NCBI RefSeq assembly: GCF_021735925.1
Contig: NZ_WMEA01000005.1
Location: forward strand, 1-64,000
Source of the DNA: Loktanella sp. M215
GTDB taxonomy: Bacteria > Pseudomonadota > Alphaproteobacteria > Rhodobacterales > Rhodobacteraceae
Direction of reading: 5' to 3'
DNA: 64,000 nucleotides
The notes beneath the pieces were generated by a model. It had not been told where the DNA came from. It made no database searches and was given only the letters and a program-made list of their open reading frames with translations. Shown one piece after another: positions 1-10,228 of this stretch. Within the stretch, counting starts at the first letter, position 1; each line of letters begins with the position of its first letter. A program made the translations under genes and the position numbers.

Positions 1-646
1 ACCCGCAATGATTTGCTGTCGATCTGGCTCAGATGTTGGGCGGTACCGTGATTCGTCGTGACCTGTCCGGTGGTGAAACACTGAAAGTGATGTGGCGCGA
101 GGCACGGGTCGATGCAGTGATTGGCGAACCAGACATGACGTTTCAGCGGCTCTTGATCTCGGAGACGCGGGTCTTCGTGATCGTTTGGCCAGAAGATGGG
201 TCGGGGAGAAATCATCTACCGCGATGGTGCCGTGATGCGGACCCCTCTTGAGGCAGCCGGTTGAGGGTGCGCGCGCCTGAAGTTCGGCCTACGGCCAGCG
301 CAAGCACGGCATCCGGTTTTCGAAGAACACACGGATGCATACGGGCATCGATTTTGCGGCGGCACGCGGCACACCAGTGCAGGCAACAGCCCCAGGGACG
401 CATCAGCTTCATCGGGACCGCGGCGGCTACGGCCGGACCGTAGAAATCGCACATGGATCAGACACCATGACCCGATACGCACACCTGAGTGCCGTACCCG
501 AAGGGCTATCCACCGGCGACCGCGTCACAGCAGGCGATATCATCGGTAATGTTGGTGCCACTGGCACCGCCACCGGCCCAAATTTGCATTACGAAGTGCG
601 CGTGAACGGTCGTCCTACAGATCCCACTCTCCGACGACCGGCTTAA
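1..646 (+). pseudogene. M23-family peptidoglycan endopeptidase remnant
   Basis: This is a LytM/M23 zinc peptidase in pieces, probably already running at the window's left edge. The C-terminal frame from about 335 keeps HTGIDFAAARGTPV, then IAHGSDTMTRYAHLS and GPNLHYEVRVNGRPTDP, which are the zinc and catalytic blocks of M23 (HxxxD, HxH-type and HYEV). Upstream, 33-251 reads as the N-terminal regulatory part. Two compensating frame changes lie near 400 and 425: the segment reading ISFIGT is in another frame from GGYGRTVEIAHG. Another frame change lies near 215. M23 genes are frequent neighbours of CusAB-type pumps in alphaproteobacteria. As given, it cannot make a full protein. Confidence 0.75.
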
Positions 647-771
647 TGAGGCTTTGGAAGCCAAAGGCGATGATGCCGCGAACACAGGTACAATTGGCCT
701 CCGCACGGTCTGGTCTGGAGCGAAGTCTGGCCAGCGCGCACGTCACAGAAACAAACGGAAGGCTTTGAAAC

Positions 772-1232
772 ATGAAACCACGTATCGCCGCTCTGATAGG
801 GCACCCTCGCACTCTTTTCGGCCACGCAGGCCTTTTTGCAGAAGCGACTCCGATCAATGTGCAGAAAACCAATGGTTGCGGGTGCTGCCTCGCCTCTGGA
901 TGGAGCACCTCAAAGCCAATGGTTTTGCGCCAACGGGCGAAGATGTGAATGGTGGACTGCTCATTCGGTACAAGATGGAAAAATGGGGTCCCACAAAAAT
1001 ATGATGTCCTGCCACACCGCCATGGTTGATGGTTATATCATCGAAGGACATGTTCCCGCTGCTGACATCCGTCGCCTTTTACAGGATCGCCCGGATGCAG
1101 TCGGACTTGCCGTGCCGGATATGCCGCTTGGCTCGCGGTATGGATCAGGGGCGACGTGCGGACGCTTACGACGTCTTTCTCATCAACGACGACGGTTCCA
1201 CGGACGTCTTTGCCAGCTATCCGGGAAACTGA
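772..1232 (+). pseudogene. DUF411 metal-binding protein, frameshifted
   Basis: DUF411 proteins are small exported proteins found with copper-resistance genes. Reading across frames recovers the family: TPINVQKTNGCGCC near 850-890, HLKANGFAPTGEDVNG near 905-955, MMSCHTAMVDGYIIEGHVPA at 1000-1060, GLAVPDMPLGS near 1105-1135, and DAYDVFLINDDGSTDVF to the stop. At least three frame changes are needed (near 895, 985 and 1135), more than one sequencing slip would explain, so real decay is likely. The GCGCC motif and the SCHTA cysteine are the expected metal ligands. Confidence 0.75.
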
Positions 1233-1305
1233 TTCATGCATCTTGTAATTTATCCAAGACAAACCGGTCAGACAGGCAACAATCTGACGACAATACATCA
1301 GACAC

Positions 1306-1617
1306 GTGGTCGGCGGACACGAAACTGGGTTCAATCTGCTGGGGATCGGGTTGGCGCTGATCACCGTTGCAGCCTGTGCCAGACCGCTACCGCCTGTCCC
1401 GGCGGAACCACCATTTTTTCTCGCGGAGGTTCCGCCTGAGGTCGTCGCGATGGCAGCCCCCTACCAGAATCTGCAATTGGTACGGTTGAAGCCGGAAGAT
1501 GGCTGTTACTGGTACCAACATGCAGGACCGGTCGAAACGACGCTCTTGCCATTGCGCACATCGGAGGGTCGCCAAATCTGCCTGCAACGTGAGGGTATGC
1601 CGCAGATCACAGGATGA
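1306..1617 (+). CDS. Small putative lipoprotein
   Basis: This is a 103-residue protein with a hydrophobic N-terminus ending in a plausible lipobox (VAAC, Cys near residue 24), so it is probably a periplasm-facing lipoprotein. The start is GTG. The mature part contains CYWYQHAGPVETTLLPL followed by GRQICLQ, giving two cysteines about 26 residues apart that could form a disulfide. It lies between a decayed DUF411 gene and a decayed L,D-transpeptidase. No named family was recognised. Because both neighbours are broken, its first codons may also be damaged. Confidence 0.5.
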   Translation: MVGGHETGFNLLGIGLALITVAACARPLPPVPAEPPFFLAEVPPEVVAMAAPYQNLQLVRLKPEDGCYWYQHAGPVETTLLPLRTSEGRQICLQREGMPQITG

Positions 1618-1652
1618 GTAAGGGCATGCCCTGCCCACTCTGTGGTTTGATC

Positions 1653-2326
1653 TCAGGTTGTATGCGCCGTCATCGGGCCATCGCCTTCAGCCGGATAAAG
1701 GTGAGCCGTAACTCCCGTATTCACCTGCTCATAGAGATCGTTGATGTGCGGCATCACCATACGTACGCAGCCGGAACTTGCACGGCTGCCGATCGACCAT
1801 GGTTGCGGCGTGCCGTGGATCCGCAGATAGGTGTCCCGATCCCCCAATGTAGAGATAGAGGGCCCGCGATCCGAGGGCGTTGCCCGGACCGGGTTCCTGA
1901 CCGTCGGCGAACTGCGCATAGGTATCAGGCGAGCGTTCGATCATCGTCGCTGTCGGGGTCCAGTGCGGCCATTCGACCTTGCGCTTGATGGTGTAGATGC
2001 CCGGCTCATAAAGGCCGTCGCGACCGATGGCGACGCCGTAGCGCATGGCCGTTCCACCCTCTTCGATATGATAGAGATAACGCGCCACGGCATCGACATG
2101 AATGTCGCCGGGCAGAAGACCGGGCCGCGCCTCGACACGCTGCGGCAACAGGCGCGGATGCAATCCCCATGGGTTCGACGTGGTCGGGTTGTACCCGGGT
2201 GGGGTAACTTGCGCATCGGGCAGCTTTTTCCGCGCCGGTCGGCCACGTGTTCGCGAAGGCGGGCCCCGCAAGTGGAGCGGAGAACATGGCTGCGGTCGTC
2301 GCGATGAAATGGCGTCTGGTCAACAT
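1653..2326 (-). pseudogene. L,D-transpeptidase (YkuD domain), two frameshifts
   Basis: This is a peptidoglycan L,D-transpeptidase. Its start MLTRRHFIATTAAMFS (ATG at 2326) is a twin-arginine-like signal peptide. The middle frame carries YNPTTSNPWGLHPR and the GVAIGRDGLYEPG block. The last frame carries YLRIHGTPQPWSIG and the catalytic SSGCVRM motif with the nucleophile cysteine. The first frame change lies near 2240-2250 beside an A5 run, and the second near 1850 in a G5 run where G4 would restore the frame. With the M23 remnant and PBP2 it forms a peptidoglycan theme in this island. One or both indels could be sequence errors. Confidence 0.8.
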
Positions 2327-2481
2327 GTGGAAGTGTCCCCGGCAAGAAATATGATGGTCATGCCTTTGACAGCAATGAGTATGGTCCACCCAAAAGAGAA
2401 GGCGTCATCAATGTCCAGTCAAGTGACCGTGAAGCGAAAGGGTCTTATTTTGTCGGGTAAACCTGCGCGGGAGGTCATCGA

Positions 2482-3000
2482 GTGCCAGTCCTGAACACAC
2501 GAAAAGCAGGGTTGATGGCGCTGTGCACGGCTTTGGTTACCGACCAAGTCTCGAAAACCATCGTGGCGATGAATGCTGATCGCCTCTCGGATGGCCTGCC
2601 GTTGCTCCCGGGGTTCAACCTGACATTTCTGCGAAATGATGGCGTTACATTCGGTCTGCTTGGCGATGTGCCATGGTGGGCGCTGGCACTTGTTGGCGTT
2701 GCCGTCTGCGGTCTGATTACAATGATGATGTGGCGCTCCACGCGGCGCATTGAGGCAATGGCTTACGGGCTGATTGTCGGAGGCGCACTCGGCAACATCA
2801 TTGACCGGCTTCGGTTCGGGGCGGTTACGGATTTTCTGGATTTCTATGTTGGCAACACCCATTGGCCAGCGTTCAACATCGCTGATGTTGCGATCGTGAC
2901 AGGTGTCGCCCTTTTTGTTTGTGCCGGAGACATCTTCCAGATTGTCGAAGGAGTGATAATACGCCGCATGAGCGTTGACGCGACATTTAAAATGATATGA
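2482..3000 (+). CDS. lspA: Lipoprotein signal peptidase (signal peptidase II)
   Basis: LspA is an inner-membrane aspartyl protease that removes signal peptides from prolipoproteins. The 172 residues give four membrane segments. The family blocks are visible: TDQVSKTIV near residue 20, LTFLRNDGVTFGLL near 50, and the two catalytic aspartates in GGALGNIIDRLRFG near 105 and FNIADVAIVTG near 130. Translation starts at GTG 2482 with a GGGAGG ribosome site seven bases upstream. Extra lspA copies are common in heavy-metal resistance islands. Here it could process the island's own lipoproteins, such as the TolC-like protein and the small ones at 1306 and 17520. Confidence 0.93.
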   Translation: MPVLNTRKAGLMALCTALVTDQVSKTIVAMNADRLSDGLPLLPGFNLTFLRNDGVTFGLLGDVPWWALALVGVAVCGLITMMMWRSTRRIEAMAYGLIVGGALGNIIDRLRFGAVTDFLDFYVGNTHWPAFNIADVAIVTGVALFVCAGDIFQIVEGVIIRRMSVDATFKMI

Positions 3001-3257
3001 TGGGGCTGCAAGTACTCAAGGCACTTGCTGACACTGCTCCTGTTCATTTTTTGTTCCACTCCCGGACGCGCGCTGTTTCGGTGAACGAAAACTCTCAGGG
3101 CGGGACCACATTATCCGCGCGGCAGAAAATCTGACCCTATTTTTATGACAGCGCAGGTGATTATGTTTCAAAACGCGATCAGGGCATTGGCGCGGCACAT
3201 CTGAGTTCAGCACAACGTGTCTTGTCGCATCGCCAGGTTTCCCCCATAGGATGCTTC

Positions 3258-3587
3258 ATGTGGCAAAATCTGCGCCTTTTCCTGTTGGTACTGATGATCG
3301 GCCTGGGCTTGGCGCAGTCCAGTCAGGCGTCGATTTCAGCTGACAGTGCGTCTCATATGATGGCGATGCAGGAAGACTGCTGCCCTGACGACTGCCCGGA
3401 CATGCCGGAGTGCAACGCGATCTGCGTCTCTTCAATACAGTGTCGTGCCATGCCATACGTGGCAGGGCCGACCCTTGCGCTTTCGCAAAGCCATCTGTTG
3501 TCAGAGCCTGCCAGGTTCCGGCCGGTAAGGCAGAACGATCGCCAGCAGTATGCCATGGAAGGCTTGCGTAAACCGCCAAAGATTTGA
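3258..3587 (+). CDS. Small Cys-rich exported protein
   Basis: The preferred start is the ATG at 3258 (MWQNLRLFLLVLMIGLGLAQ), which gives a clean signal peptide cut near SQA. The mature part of about 85 residues has six cysteines packed in CCPDDCPDMPECNAICVSSIQC, beside Met residues. This resembles the short Cys-rich proteins found upstream of copper efflux genes (compare 17825-18208 here). A metal-binding or sensing role in the periplasm is an inference. The following interrupted FixH-like gene and CusBA lie on the same strand and may be co-transcribed. Confidence 0.6.
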   Translation: MWQNLRLFLLVLMIGLGLAQSSQASISADSASHMMAMQEDCCPDDCPDMPECNAICVSSIQCRAMPYVAGPTLALSQSHLLSEPARFRPVRQNDRQQYAMEGLRKPPKI

Positions 3588-3813
3588 TGGGACGGATGCT
3601 TCACGCACCCTGAACCTGCGCTTTTTCGTATTGTCATGACCAGTTCCGGTCGCGATGCAAAAGCGTGCCACCGCTGCCCGTCAAGACAGGCCTTTCATGC
3701 CCCATTTCATCTTCCGCATCCTTGCGGCCCTTGTGGTTTCGACCCCGTTGTCCGTGCCGATGGCACAGGCTGCCGCATCCGATTACAGCCTCGTTCTTGT
3801 CGAGACGACTTAC

Positions 3814-3822
3814 CCGTTCGGT
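3814..3822. repeat. 9-bp target site duplication, left copy
   Basis: CCGTTCGGT immediately precedes the left end of the IS256-family element. The same nine bases follow its right end at 5200-5208. Nine-base duplications fit this family and mark a fairly recent transposition. Confidence 0.9.
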
Positions 3823-5199
3823 GAGGTACGCGCGAAAGTTGGTGATGCCCTGAGGGGCGGCATATCAAGGCGGTGTCGAGTCGCCGTCAATTCTCTGGTG
3901 AGAAAGGGATATGCCACATGTCAGAGACTACCATCACTCAACTGTCCGATCCATCGGGTTTTACATCTGACCCGTTCACTGACGTCCTGCGCGATGGAGC
4001 GCGCAAGCTGATCGAACAGGCGATCCACGCGGAACTGGCCGCGCTCATGAGCGCCTTTTCCGGGGAGAAACTCGAAGATGGGCGGGCGCGCCTAGTGCGC
4101 CACGGTCACTTACCGGAACGCGAGGTGATGACCGGCATTGGTCCAGTGCCCGTGAAGGTGCCGCGCGTGCGGGATCGGGGCGTAGGCGAAGACAAGGTCA
4201 CCTTCACGCCCAGCATCCTGCCGCGGTATCTGCGTAAGGCAAAGTCGGTCGAGGATCTGCTGCCGTGGCTTTACCTCAAGGGCGTGTCCACGGGCGACTT
4301 CACCGAGGCGCTGGGGGCGCTGCTTGGCCCGAATGCCAAGGGCCTGTCTGCCAAGACCGTCACGCGGCTGAAGGCCGACTGGTGGAAAGACTACGAGGCC
4401 TGGCAGAAACGCGATCTCGGCAACCGGCGTTTTCTCTACATCTGGGCGGACGGGGTCTACTTCAAACCGCGCATGGCCGAGGAAAAACAATGTGTTCTGG
4501 TGATCATCGGGGCGGACGAATACGGCCGCAAAGAGCTGCTGGCGATGACCGATGGCTTCCGCGAAAGCACCCAGAGCTGGCGCGAGGTGCTGCTCGATCT
4601 CAAGCGCCGTGGCCTGAAACAGGACCCCCAAATTGGCTGTTGGCGACGGCGCCCTGGGGTTCTGGACGGCCCTGCGCGAGGTATTCGCGACGACGCGGGA
4701 GCAGCGTTGCTGGGTCCACAAGACCATGAACGTGCTGAACGCGCTCCCGAACTCCATCCAAGCCAAGGCGAAGGCGCATCTGCACGATATCTGGCAGGCC
4801 GCGACGAAAGCCGAAGCCAACGCCGCCTTCGATTTCTTCGTCGAAACCTATGGCGTGAAATGGGATAAGGCGGTGGCCAAGCTGGTCAAGGACAGGGACG
4901 CGCTTCTGACCTTCTACGACTTCCCGGCGGAACACTGGAAACACATCCGGACGTCAAACCCGATCGAGAGCACCTTCGCCACCGTCCGGCATCGCACGAA
5001 ACGCACCAAGGGATGCCTGAGCCGAAAGACCGGTTTGGCCATGGCCTTCAAGCTGATGATGTCAGCGCAAAAGAAATGGCGCAAACTCGACGGCCAAAAC
5101 CGCCTACCTGAGATCGTCCAAGGGATTGAGTTCCGAGACGGTATCCGTCACCTTCAAACCGCCGCCTGATCAAGCGTCACCAACTTTTGCCCATATCTC
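3823..5199 (+). mobile_element. IS256-family insertion sequence, 1377 bp
   Basis: The element is bounded by imperfect inverted repeats of about 24 bp. The left end begins GAGGTACGCGCGAAAGTTGG, and the reverse complement of the right end begins GAGATATGGGCAAAAGTTGG. It carries one mutator-type transposase and is flanked by the 9-bp duplication CCGTTCGGT. It sits inside the FixH/YtkA-like gene upstream of the CusBA pump, in the same orientation. Confidence 0.92.
3918..5169 (+). pseudogene. IS256-family (mutator) transposase, frameshifted
   Basis: This is a DDE transposase read in two frames. The first part (from ATG 3918, MSETTITQLSDPSGF) carries WADGVYFK with the first Asp. The second, from about 4633, carries VGDGALGFW with the second Asp, then CWVHK and ESTFATVRHRTKRTKG with the Glu. 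The frames join at a C5 run at 4625-4629, where C4 would read DPKLAVGDGALG. The single extra C either inactivates the transposase or is a sequence error. The full length would be about 416 residues, normal for the family. Confidence 0.9.
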
Positions 5200-5208
5200 C
5201 CGTTCGGT
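5200..5208. repeat. 9-bp target site duplication, right copy
   Basis: CCGTTCGGT repeats the bases before the left end of the IS256-family element (3814-3822). The coding frame of the interrupted gene resumes directly after this copy. Confidence 0.9.
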
Positions 5209-5477
5209 GCTGGTGCGCTCCTCGATCTACGCCTGACCGACATGCGCACCGATACGCCGGTTGACAGTGCCGTCATCTTTGCCACTCGTCTGGATATGGA
5301 GCCGGACGGGATGGAGACGATGACAACCCCGGTGGTGGCTGTGCCAACCGGAGAGCCAGGTCAGTATCGCTTTTCCGCGGATCTGACGATGGATGGCAAC
5401 TGGCGGTTTTCGGTCGCGGCCAAGGTGCAGGGCGAAGCGGAAACAGTGCAGGCGCAGATCGTGATCGAGGTGCAGCC

Positions 5478-6914
5478 ATGAGCGTCCTCGGAAAGGTCGT
5501 GCTGATTGGCATTGTCGGCGGAGCGGCGGGGTGGGCCGGTCTTGAGGCCGGCGACAGGGGCTGGACACCGGCGACACTTGCGGACGGGGTAAGGACGCAG
5601 GTCGCTGCCGTGACGGGAACAAAAGCCGAAGCGATGACTGCCGCGGCCCCGGAGGCGTCAGGTCCTGTCATCTACTACCGCCACCCGGACGGTGTGGCGG
5701 ACTGGTCTGCCAAGCCTGCAACGACGCCCGATGGCCGGTCCTTTATACCGGTCTTCGCCAGCGAGGATGTATCCTTCGATCCAGCGGTAGCCGAAACGGT
5801 TGCGGCGGATGGCGGCGAGCGCACCGTCCTTTACTATCGACACCCCATGGGTCTGCCAGACACGTCACCCGTGCCGAAACTGGACTCGATGGGCATGGAT
5901 TACCTTCCTGTCTTCGCCGACGAGGCAAGCGACGCCGGAACGGTCACCGTCTCACCGGGAAAACTGCAGCGTACCGGTGTGCGCACGACACTCGCGGCGC
6001 TGGCCCCCATGGCCACGACCATTCGCGCACCGGGCATCGTAGCGCTGGATGATCGCAGGGTCAGTGTCATCGCATTACGCGCCGATGCCTTTATTGAAAC
6101 CGTGGAGGATGTGACGACTGGATCGCATGTCGTCGCGGGTGCACCGCTGGCGACGCTCTATTCGCCCGATGTGGCCGCCGCTGCAGCGCTTTATGTATCG
6201 GACCTGCGCAACGGGGAGGCACGCGCCGACGGCAGCCGCCAGCGACTGGCCAACTTCGGGGGTGCCCGCTATCGTGATCGACCAGATTGCGGCAGACCGG
6301 CGCGCACCGGTGAGCATTCCTCTGACGGCCCCGCGATCTGGCGTCGTGCTGGAAAGGATGGCTGTCGAAGGCATGATGTCCGGTGCGGGCGAGACGCTGT
6401 TTCGGATCGCCGATACATCCATGGTCTGGATCATGGCCGATGTCCCTGAACGTGCGGTGATGGGGCTGACCCGCGGCGATGCGGCGACGATCACCTTCCG
6501 GGCCTGCAAGGGGAAACCTTTGTCGGCGTCGTCGACGAGATCTACCCACAGGTGGATATGCAGACCCGGACGGCGCGGGTCCGTATCGATTTGGCCAACC
6601 CGGACGGACGGCTGTTGGTGAACTTGTTTGCAGACGTAGCACTGGCAAGCGGCGACGGGACACCCGTGGTGCAGGTGCCGGAAACGGCGGTGATCGACAC
6701 CGGTGACAGACAAGTGGTGATACGCGATCTTGGCGATGGCAAGTTTGCACCGCAGGATGTCGTCGTGGGCCGGCAGAACGCCGGGATGATCGAGGTCCAG
6801 GACGGCATCGCGGCCGGTGACCGCGTCGTGACCACCTCGACGTTTCTGATCGACGCGGAAAGCAATCTGAATGCAGCGCTCGCGGCATTGACCGCACCGG
6901 AGGCGGACCAATGA
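5478..6914 (+). pseudogene. cusB: CusB-like RND periplasmic adaptor, two compensating frameshifts
   Basis: This is the membrane-fusion subunit of a copper/silver-type efflux pump. After an N-terminal membrane anchor it has two heavy-metal-binding domains: VIYYRHPDG near residue 58, and VLYYRHPMG with LDSMGMDYLPVF near 115-145. The adaptor barrel and hairpin follow. The frame shifts at a G5 run at 6258-6262, where G4 would read LANFGVPAIVIDQ. It shifts back near 6510-6513, where one more G would read GETFVGVVDEIYPQ, so the ends share one frame but a stop at 6449 intervenes. Both changes are in G runs, so a sequence error is possible. It overlaps cusA by four bases. Confidence 0.85.
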
Positions 6915-9900
6915 TCGGCCGCATCATCGCCTGGTCGGCCCGCAATCTGGTCCTCGTATTCTTTGCCACCGCACTGATCGTGGCCGCCGGCGTCTGGTCG
7001 CTCCGGTCCCTGCCCATCGACGCCATTCCTGATCTGTCAGATGTACAGGTCATCGTTCTGACGGATTATCCGGGGCAGGCCCCGCAGGTGGTCGAAGATC
7101 AGGTCACCTATCCGCTTACGTCGGCCATGCTCACGGTGCCGCGGTCCCGCGTCGTGCGGGGGTTCTCGTTCTTTGGTATTTCCTTTGTCTACATCATCTT
7201 TGAGGATGGCGTGGATCCTTACTGGGCGCGCAGCCGTGTGCTGGAATATCTGAACGCTGCAGCGGCCCGCCTCCCTGACGGGGTGACGCCCGCCTTAGGG
7301 CCCGACGCCACCGGGGTGGGATGGGTCTACCAATACGCGATCACTGGGGAAAACCTGTCGCTCGCCGAATTGCGGTCGCTGCAGGACTGGGTCGTCCGCT
7401 ACGGTGCCAGCCGGGCCGACGGCGTGTCAGAGGTGGCCAGCGTCGGTGGTTTCGTCAAACAATACTCCGTAACGGTCGATCCGGTGCGGATGCGCGCACA
7501 GGGGGTCACCCTCTCGGATATCGGGAGCGCTATCGCCTCGAGCAACATGGACACAGGCGGTCGGACGGTGGAGTTGTCCGAATTCGAGTTCATGGTGCGC
7601 GGACGGGGCTATCTGTCTGGCACAGAGGATATCGGTAATATCACCTTGCGAAGCGTCGCGGGGGTGCCGATCAGCCTGAAGAATGTGGCCCGCGTCGAAA
7701 TCGTGCCCAACGAACGCCGTGGCATCGCCGAGCTGAACGGCGACGGAGAGGTCGCCAGCGGCATTGTCCTGCAGCGGGTGGGTGCGAATGCGCTGGATGT
7801 GATCGACAATGCCAAGGCTGAACTGGACACCGTGGCCCAAAGCCTACCGGACGGTGTTGAGATCGTGCCGGTTTACGATCGGTCCGAGTTGATCCTGTCG
7901 GCGTTCAAAACGCTCAAGACCACGTTGCTGGAGGAAAGCCTTGTCGTGGCGGGGGTGACGATCCTGTTCCTGCTGCACGTCCGCTCAGCGCTGGTTGCCA
8001 TCATCATGTTGCCCGTCGGGCTGCTCATGGCCTTCACGGCGATGAAGTTTCTCGGGATCGGGGGGAACATCATGAGCCTTGGCGGTATCGCCATCGCCAT
8101 CGGTGCCATGATCGACGCCGCCATCGTGATGATCGAGAACGCGCACAAGCATCTGGAACGCGCAGATCCCGACACGCCACGCCTCGAAGTGCTGATCGAG
8201 GCCGCGACGGAAGTCGGTCCGGCTCTGTTCTTCAGCCTGCTGATCATCACCGTGTCGTTCCTGCCGATCTTTGCGCTGGAGGGCCAGGAGGGACGCATGT
8301 TCGGACCGTTGGCCTACACCAAGACATTTTCCATGGCGGCAGCGGCGTTCCTGTCGGTCACGCTGGTGCCTGCACTCATGGTGGTTTTTGTGCGGGGGCG
8401 GATCATACCGGAACACAGGAACCCAGTGAACCGGGCGCTGATTGCCGTCTACCGCCCGATCATCCGTGCCGTGCTGAAGGCAAAGACGCTAACGATCATC
8501 GTGGCGCTGGCAGCACTGGCCGTCACCATTTGGCCAGCGCGGCAACTGGGGTCGGAATTCATGCCGGTCCTCAACGAGGGCACCTTGATGTACATGCCGA
8601 CCACTTTGCCGGGACTGTCAGTGACAAAGGCAGCTGAACTGATGCAGACCCAGGACCGCATCATCAAGTCCTTCCCGGAAGTCTTGTCCGTCTTCGGCAA
8701 GGCAGGCCGCGCCCTGACGGCCACCGATCCTGCACCGACGGAGATGTTCGAGACGATCATCCAGCTCCGCCCCGAGGCAGAATGGCGCCCCGGCGTGACG
8801 ACCGAAAGCCTGCGGCAGGAGATGGATGCCGCACTGCAGTTTCCCGGCGTCTCCAACGCCTGGACCATGCCGATCCGCGCCCGGATCGACATGCTGTCGA
8901 CGGGCATCCGGACACCTGTCGGTATCAAGGTGTTTGGCACCAGCCTGACGGAGATGGAAAAGGTCGCCCGTGAGGTCGAGGCGGTCGTGCGCACCGTTCC
9001 GGGCACGACCAGTGCCTACGCCGAACGTGTGATCGGAGGCTACTATCTCGACATCACGCCGGACCGCGCGGCTCTGGGGCGATACGGCCTGTCGGTTCAG
9101 GACGTCCAGGAGGTGATCGGCATGGCGCTTGGTGCCAAGGCGATCACGCAGACCGTCGAGGGACGCGAGCGCTATGACGTCGCCGTCCGATATCCGGCAG
9201 CACTGCGGTCGGACCCCGACGCGATCGCACGCGAAGTGCAGGTTGCATTGCCGGGCGGCGGCACGGTGCCCTTGGGTGATGTGGCCAAGATCGAACGCAC
9301 ACGCGGCGCCACCTCGATCCGCACGGAAAACGGCCAGTTGGCGGTCTATATTTTCGTCGACATCGCCGGCCGCGATCTGGGTGGCTACGTGGCCGACGCG
9401 CAGGCGGCGGTCGCGGCGTCCGTGACGCTTCCACCGGGTTATTCACTGGGCTGGAGCGGTCAGTTTGAGTACCTTGAGCGCGCCAAGGCGCGACTGGCGA
9501 CAGTCGTACCGCTGACCTTGGCAGTGATCTTCCTGCTCCTCTACCTGAACTTCCGACGTTTGACCGAAACCCTGATCGTCATGCTGTCGCTGCCCTTCGC
9601 CCTTGTCGGTGGTATCTGGCTGATGTGGTTCATGGGCTTCAACATGTCGGTCGCCGTAGCCGTCGGGTTCATCGCACTGGCTGGTGTCGCAGCAGAAACC
9701 GGGGTCATCATGCTCATCTACCTCGATCATGCACTTATTGAAGCGCGTGTTCGCGTAGGTGGCCGCGATCTGACCCGCGACGAACTTTATGCCGCCATCA
9801 TGGTCGGCGCGGTGGACCGTGTCCGTCCCAAGATGATGACCGTTGTCGCAATCATGGCGGGCCTGATGCCGATCCTCTGGGCTCATGGCACCGGTTCGGA

Positions 9901-10135
9901 AATCATGCAGCGTATTGCCGTGCCGATGATTGGGGGGAATGGTTTCATCGACGCTACTGACCCTGATCGTCATTCCGGCGGTATATGGCATCATCAAGGG
10001 ATGGAGACTCGAGACAGTGAGCGAGGCTTCGCCTCAGACGACAGAGCAACCGGCAGAATGACACCCGTGGGACGGGAAAAATGCCCCGGATATCGAACGC
10101 GATTTCGAGGTCAACTCTGGACGAAGGATGGATAG
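6911..10135 (+). CDS. cusA: CusA-like heavy-metal RND efflux permease, altered C-terminus
   Basis: This is the inner-membrane proton-driven pump of a CusCBA-type copper/silver exporter, about 1050 residues with twelve membrane segments. The N-terminus (MIGRIIAWSARNLVLVFF, then SLPIDAIPDLSDVQVIV) and the proton-relay Asp in GAMIDAAIVMIENAHK near residue 405 are typical. The last membrane segment is lost as given: after AVPMIGG an extra A near 9938 shifts the frame. Removing it gives MVSSTLLTLIVIPAVYG and a natural stop at 10059-10061; the frame as it stands runs on to 10135. It is translationally coupled to cusB. The outer-membrane partner is probably the TolC-like protein at 16057-17523. Confidence 0.93.
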   Translation: MIGRIIAWSARNLVLVFFATALIVAAGVWSLRSLPIDAIPDLSDVQVIVLTDYPGQAPQVVEDQVTYPLTSAMLTVPRSRVVRGFSFFGISFVYIIFEDGVDPYWARSRVLEYLNAAAARLPDGVTPALGPDATGVGWVYQYAITGENLSLAELRSLQDWVVRYGASRADGVSEVASVGGFVKQYSVTVDPVRMRAQGVTLSDIGSAIASSNMDTGGRTVELSEFEFMVRGRGYLSGTEDIGNITLRSVAGVPISLKNVARVEIVPNERRGIAELNGDGEVASGIVLQRVGANALDVIDNAKAELDTVAQSLPDGVEIVPVYDRSELILSAFKTLKTTLLEESLVVAGVTILFLLHVRSALVAIIMLPVGLLMAFTAMKFLGIGGNIMSLGGIAIAIGAMIDAAIVMIENAHKHLERADPDTPRLEVLIEAATEVGPALFFSLLIITVSFLPIFALEGQEGRMFGPLAYTKTFSMAAAAFLSVTLVPALMVVFVRGRIIPEHRNPVNRALIAVYRPIIRAVLKAKTLTIIVALAALAVTIWPARQLGSEFMPVLNEGTLMYMPTTLPGLSVTKAAELMQTQDRIIKSFPEVLSVFGKAGRALTATDPAPTEMFETIIQLRPEAEWRPGVTTESLRQEMDAALQFPGVSNAWTMPIRARIDMLSTGIRTPVGIKVFGTSLTEMEKVAREVEAVVRTVPGTTSAYAERVIGGYYLDITPDRAALGRYGLSVQDVQEVIGMALGAKAITQTVEGRERYDVAVRYPAALRSDPDAIAREVQVALPGGGTVPLGDVAKIERTRGATSIRTENGQLAVYIFVDIAGRDLGGYVADAQAAVAASVTLPPGYSLGWSGQFEYLERAKARLATVVPLTLAVIFLLLYLNFRRLTETLIVMLSLPFALVGGIWLMWFMGFNMSVAVAVGFIALAGVAAETGVIMLIYLDHALIEARVRVGGRDLTRDELYAAIMVGAVDRVRPKMMTVVAIMAGLMPILWAHGTGSEIMQRIAVPMIGGNGFIDATDPDRHSGGIWHHQGMETRDSERGFASDDRATGRMTPVGREKCPGYRTRFRGQLWTKDG

Positions 10136-10228
10136 GGACTGCATCTGATCTCGACATCACCGCAACACGTCCATCCGCGTGATGGGCTCCGGCCACTATG
10201 AGCCGCATACAAAAAGGGAAAACGGAAC

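Larger units (their letters stand above)
3697..5481 (+). pseudogene. FixH/YtkA-like exported protein interrupted by IS256 element
   Basis: The gene starts at ATG 3697 with a signal peptide (MPHFIFRILAALVVSTP) and reads to TTYPFG at 3822. It then resumes after the insertion as AGALLDLRLTDMRTD and runs to 5481. Removing 3823-5199 and one copy of the 9-bp duplication restores one open frame of about 135 residues, which fits a FixH/YtkA-like beta-sandwich domain (GEPGQYRFSADLTMDGNWRF). Its last codons overlap the start of the CusB-like gene (ATGA at 5478), so it was the first gene of the cus operon. The insertion inactivates it and may be polar on cusBA. Confidence 0.85.

Noticed and set aside
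3510..3530. A further parS-like copy (TTCCGGCCGGTAA)
   Set aside because: The palindrome is imperfect and far from the partition genes.
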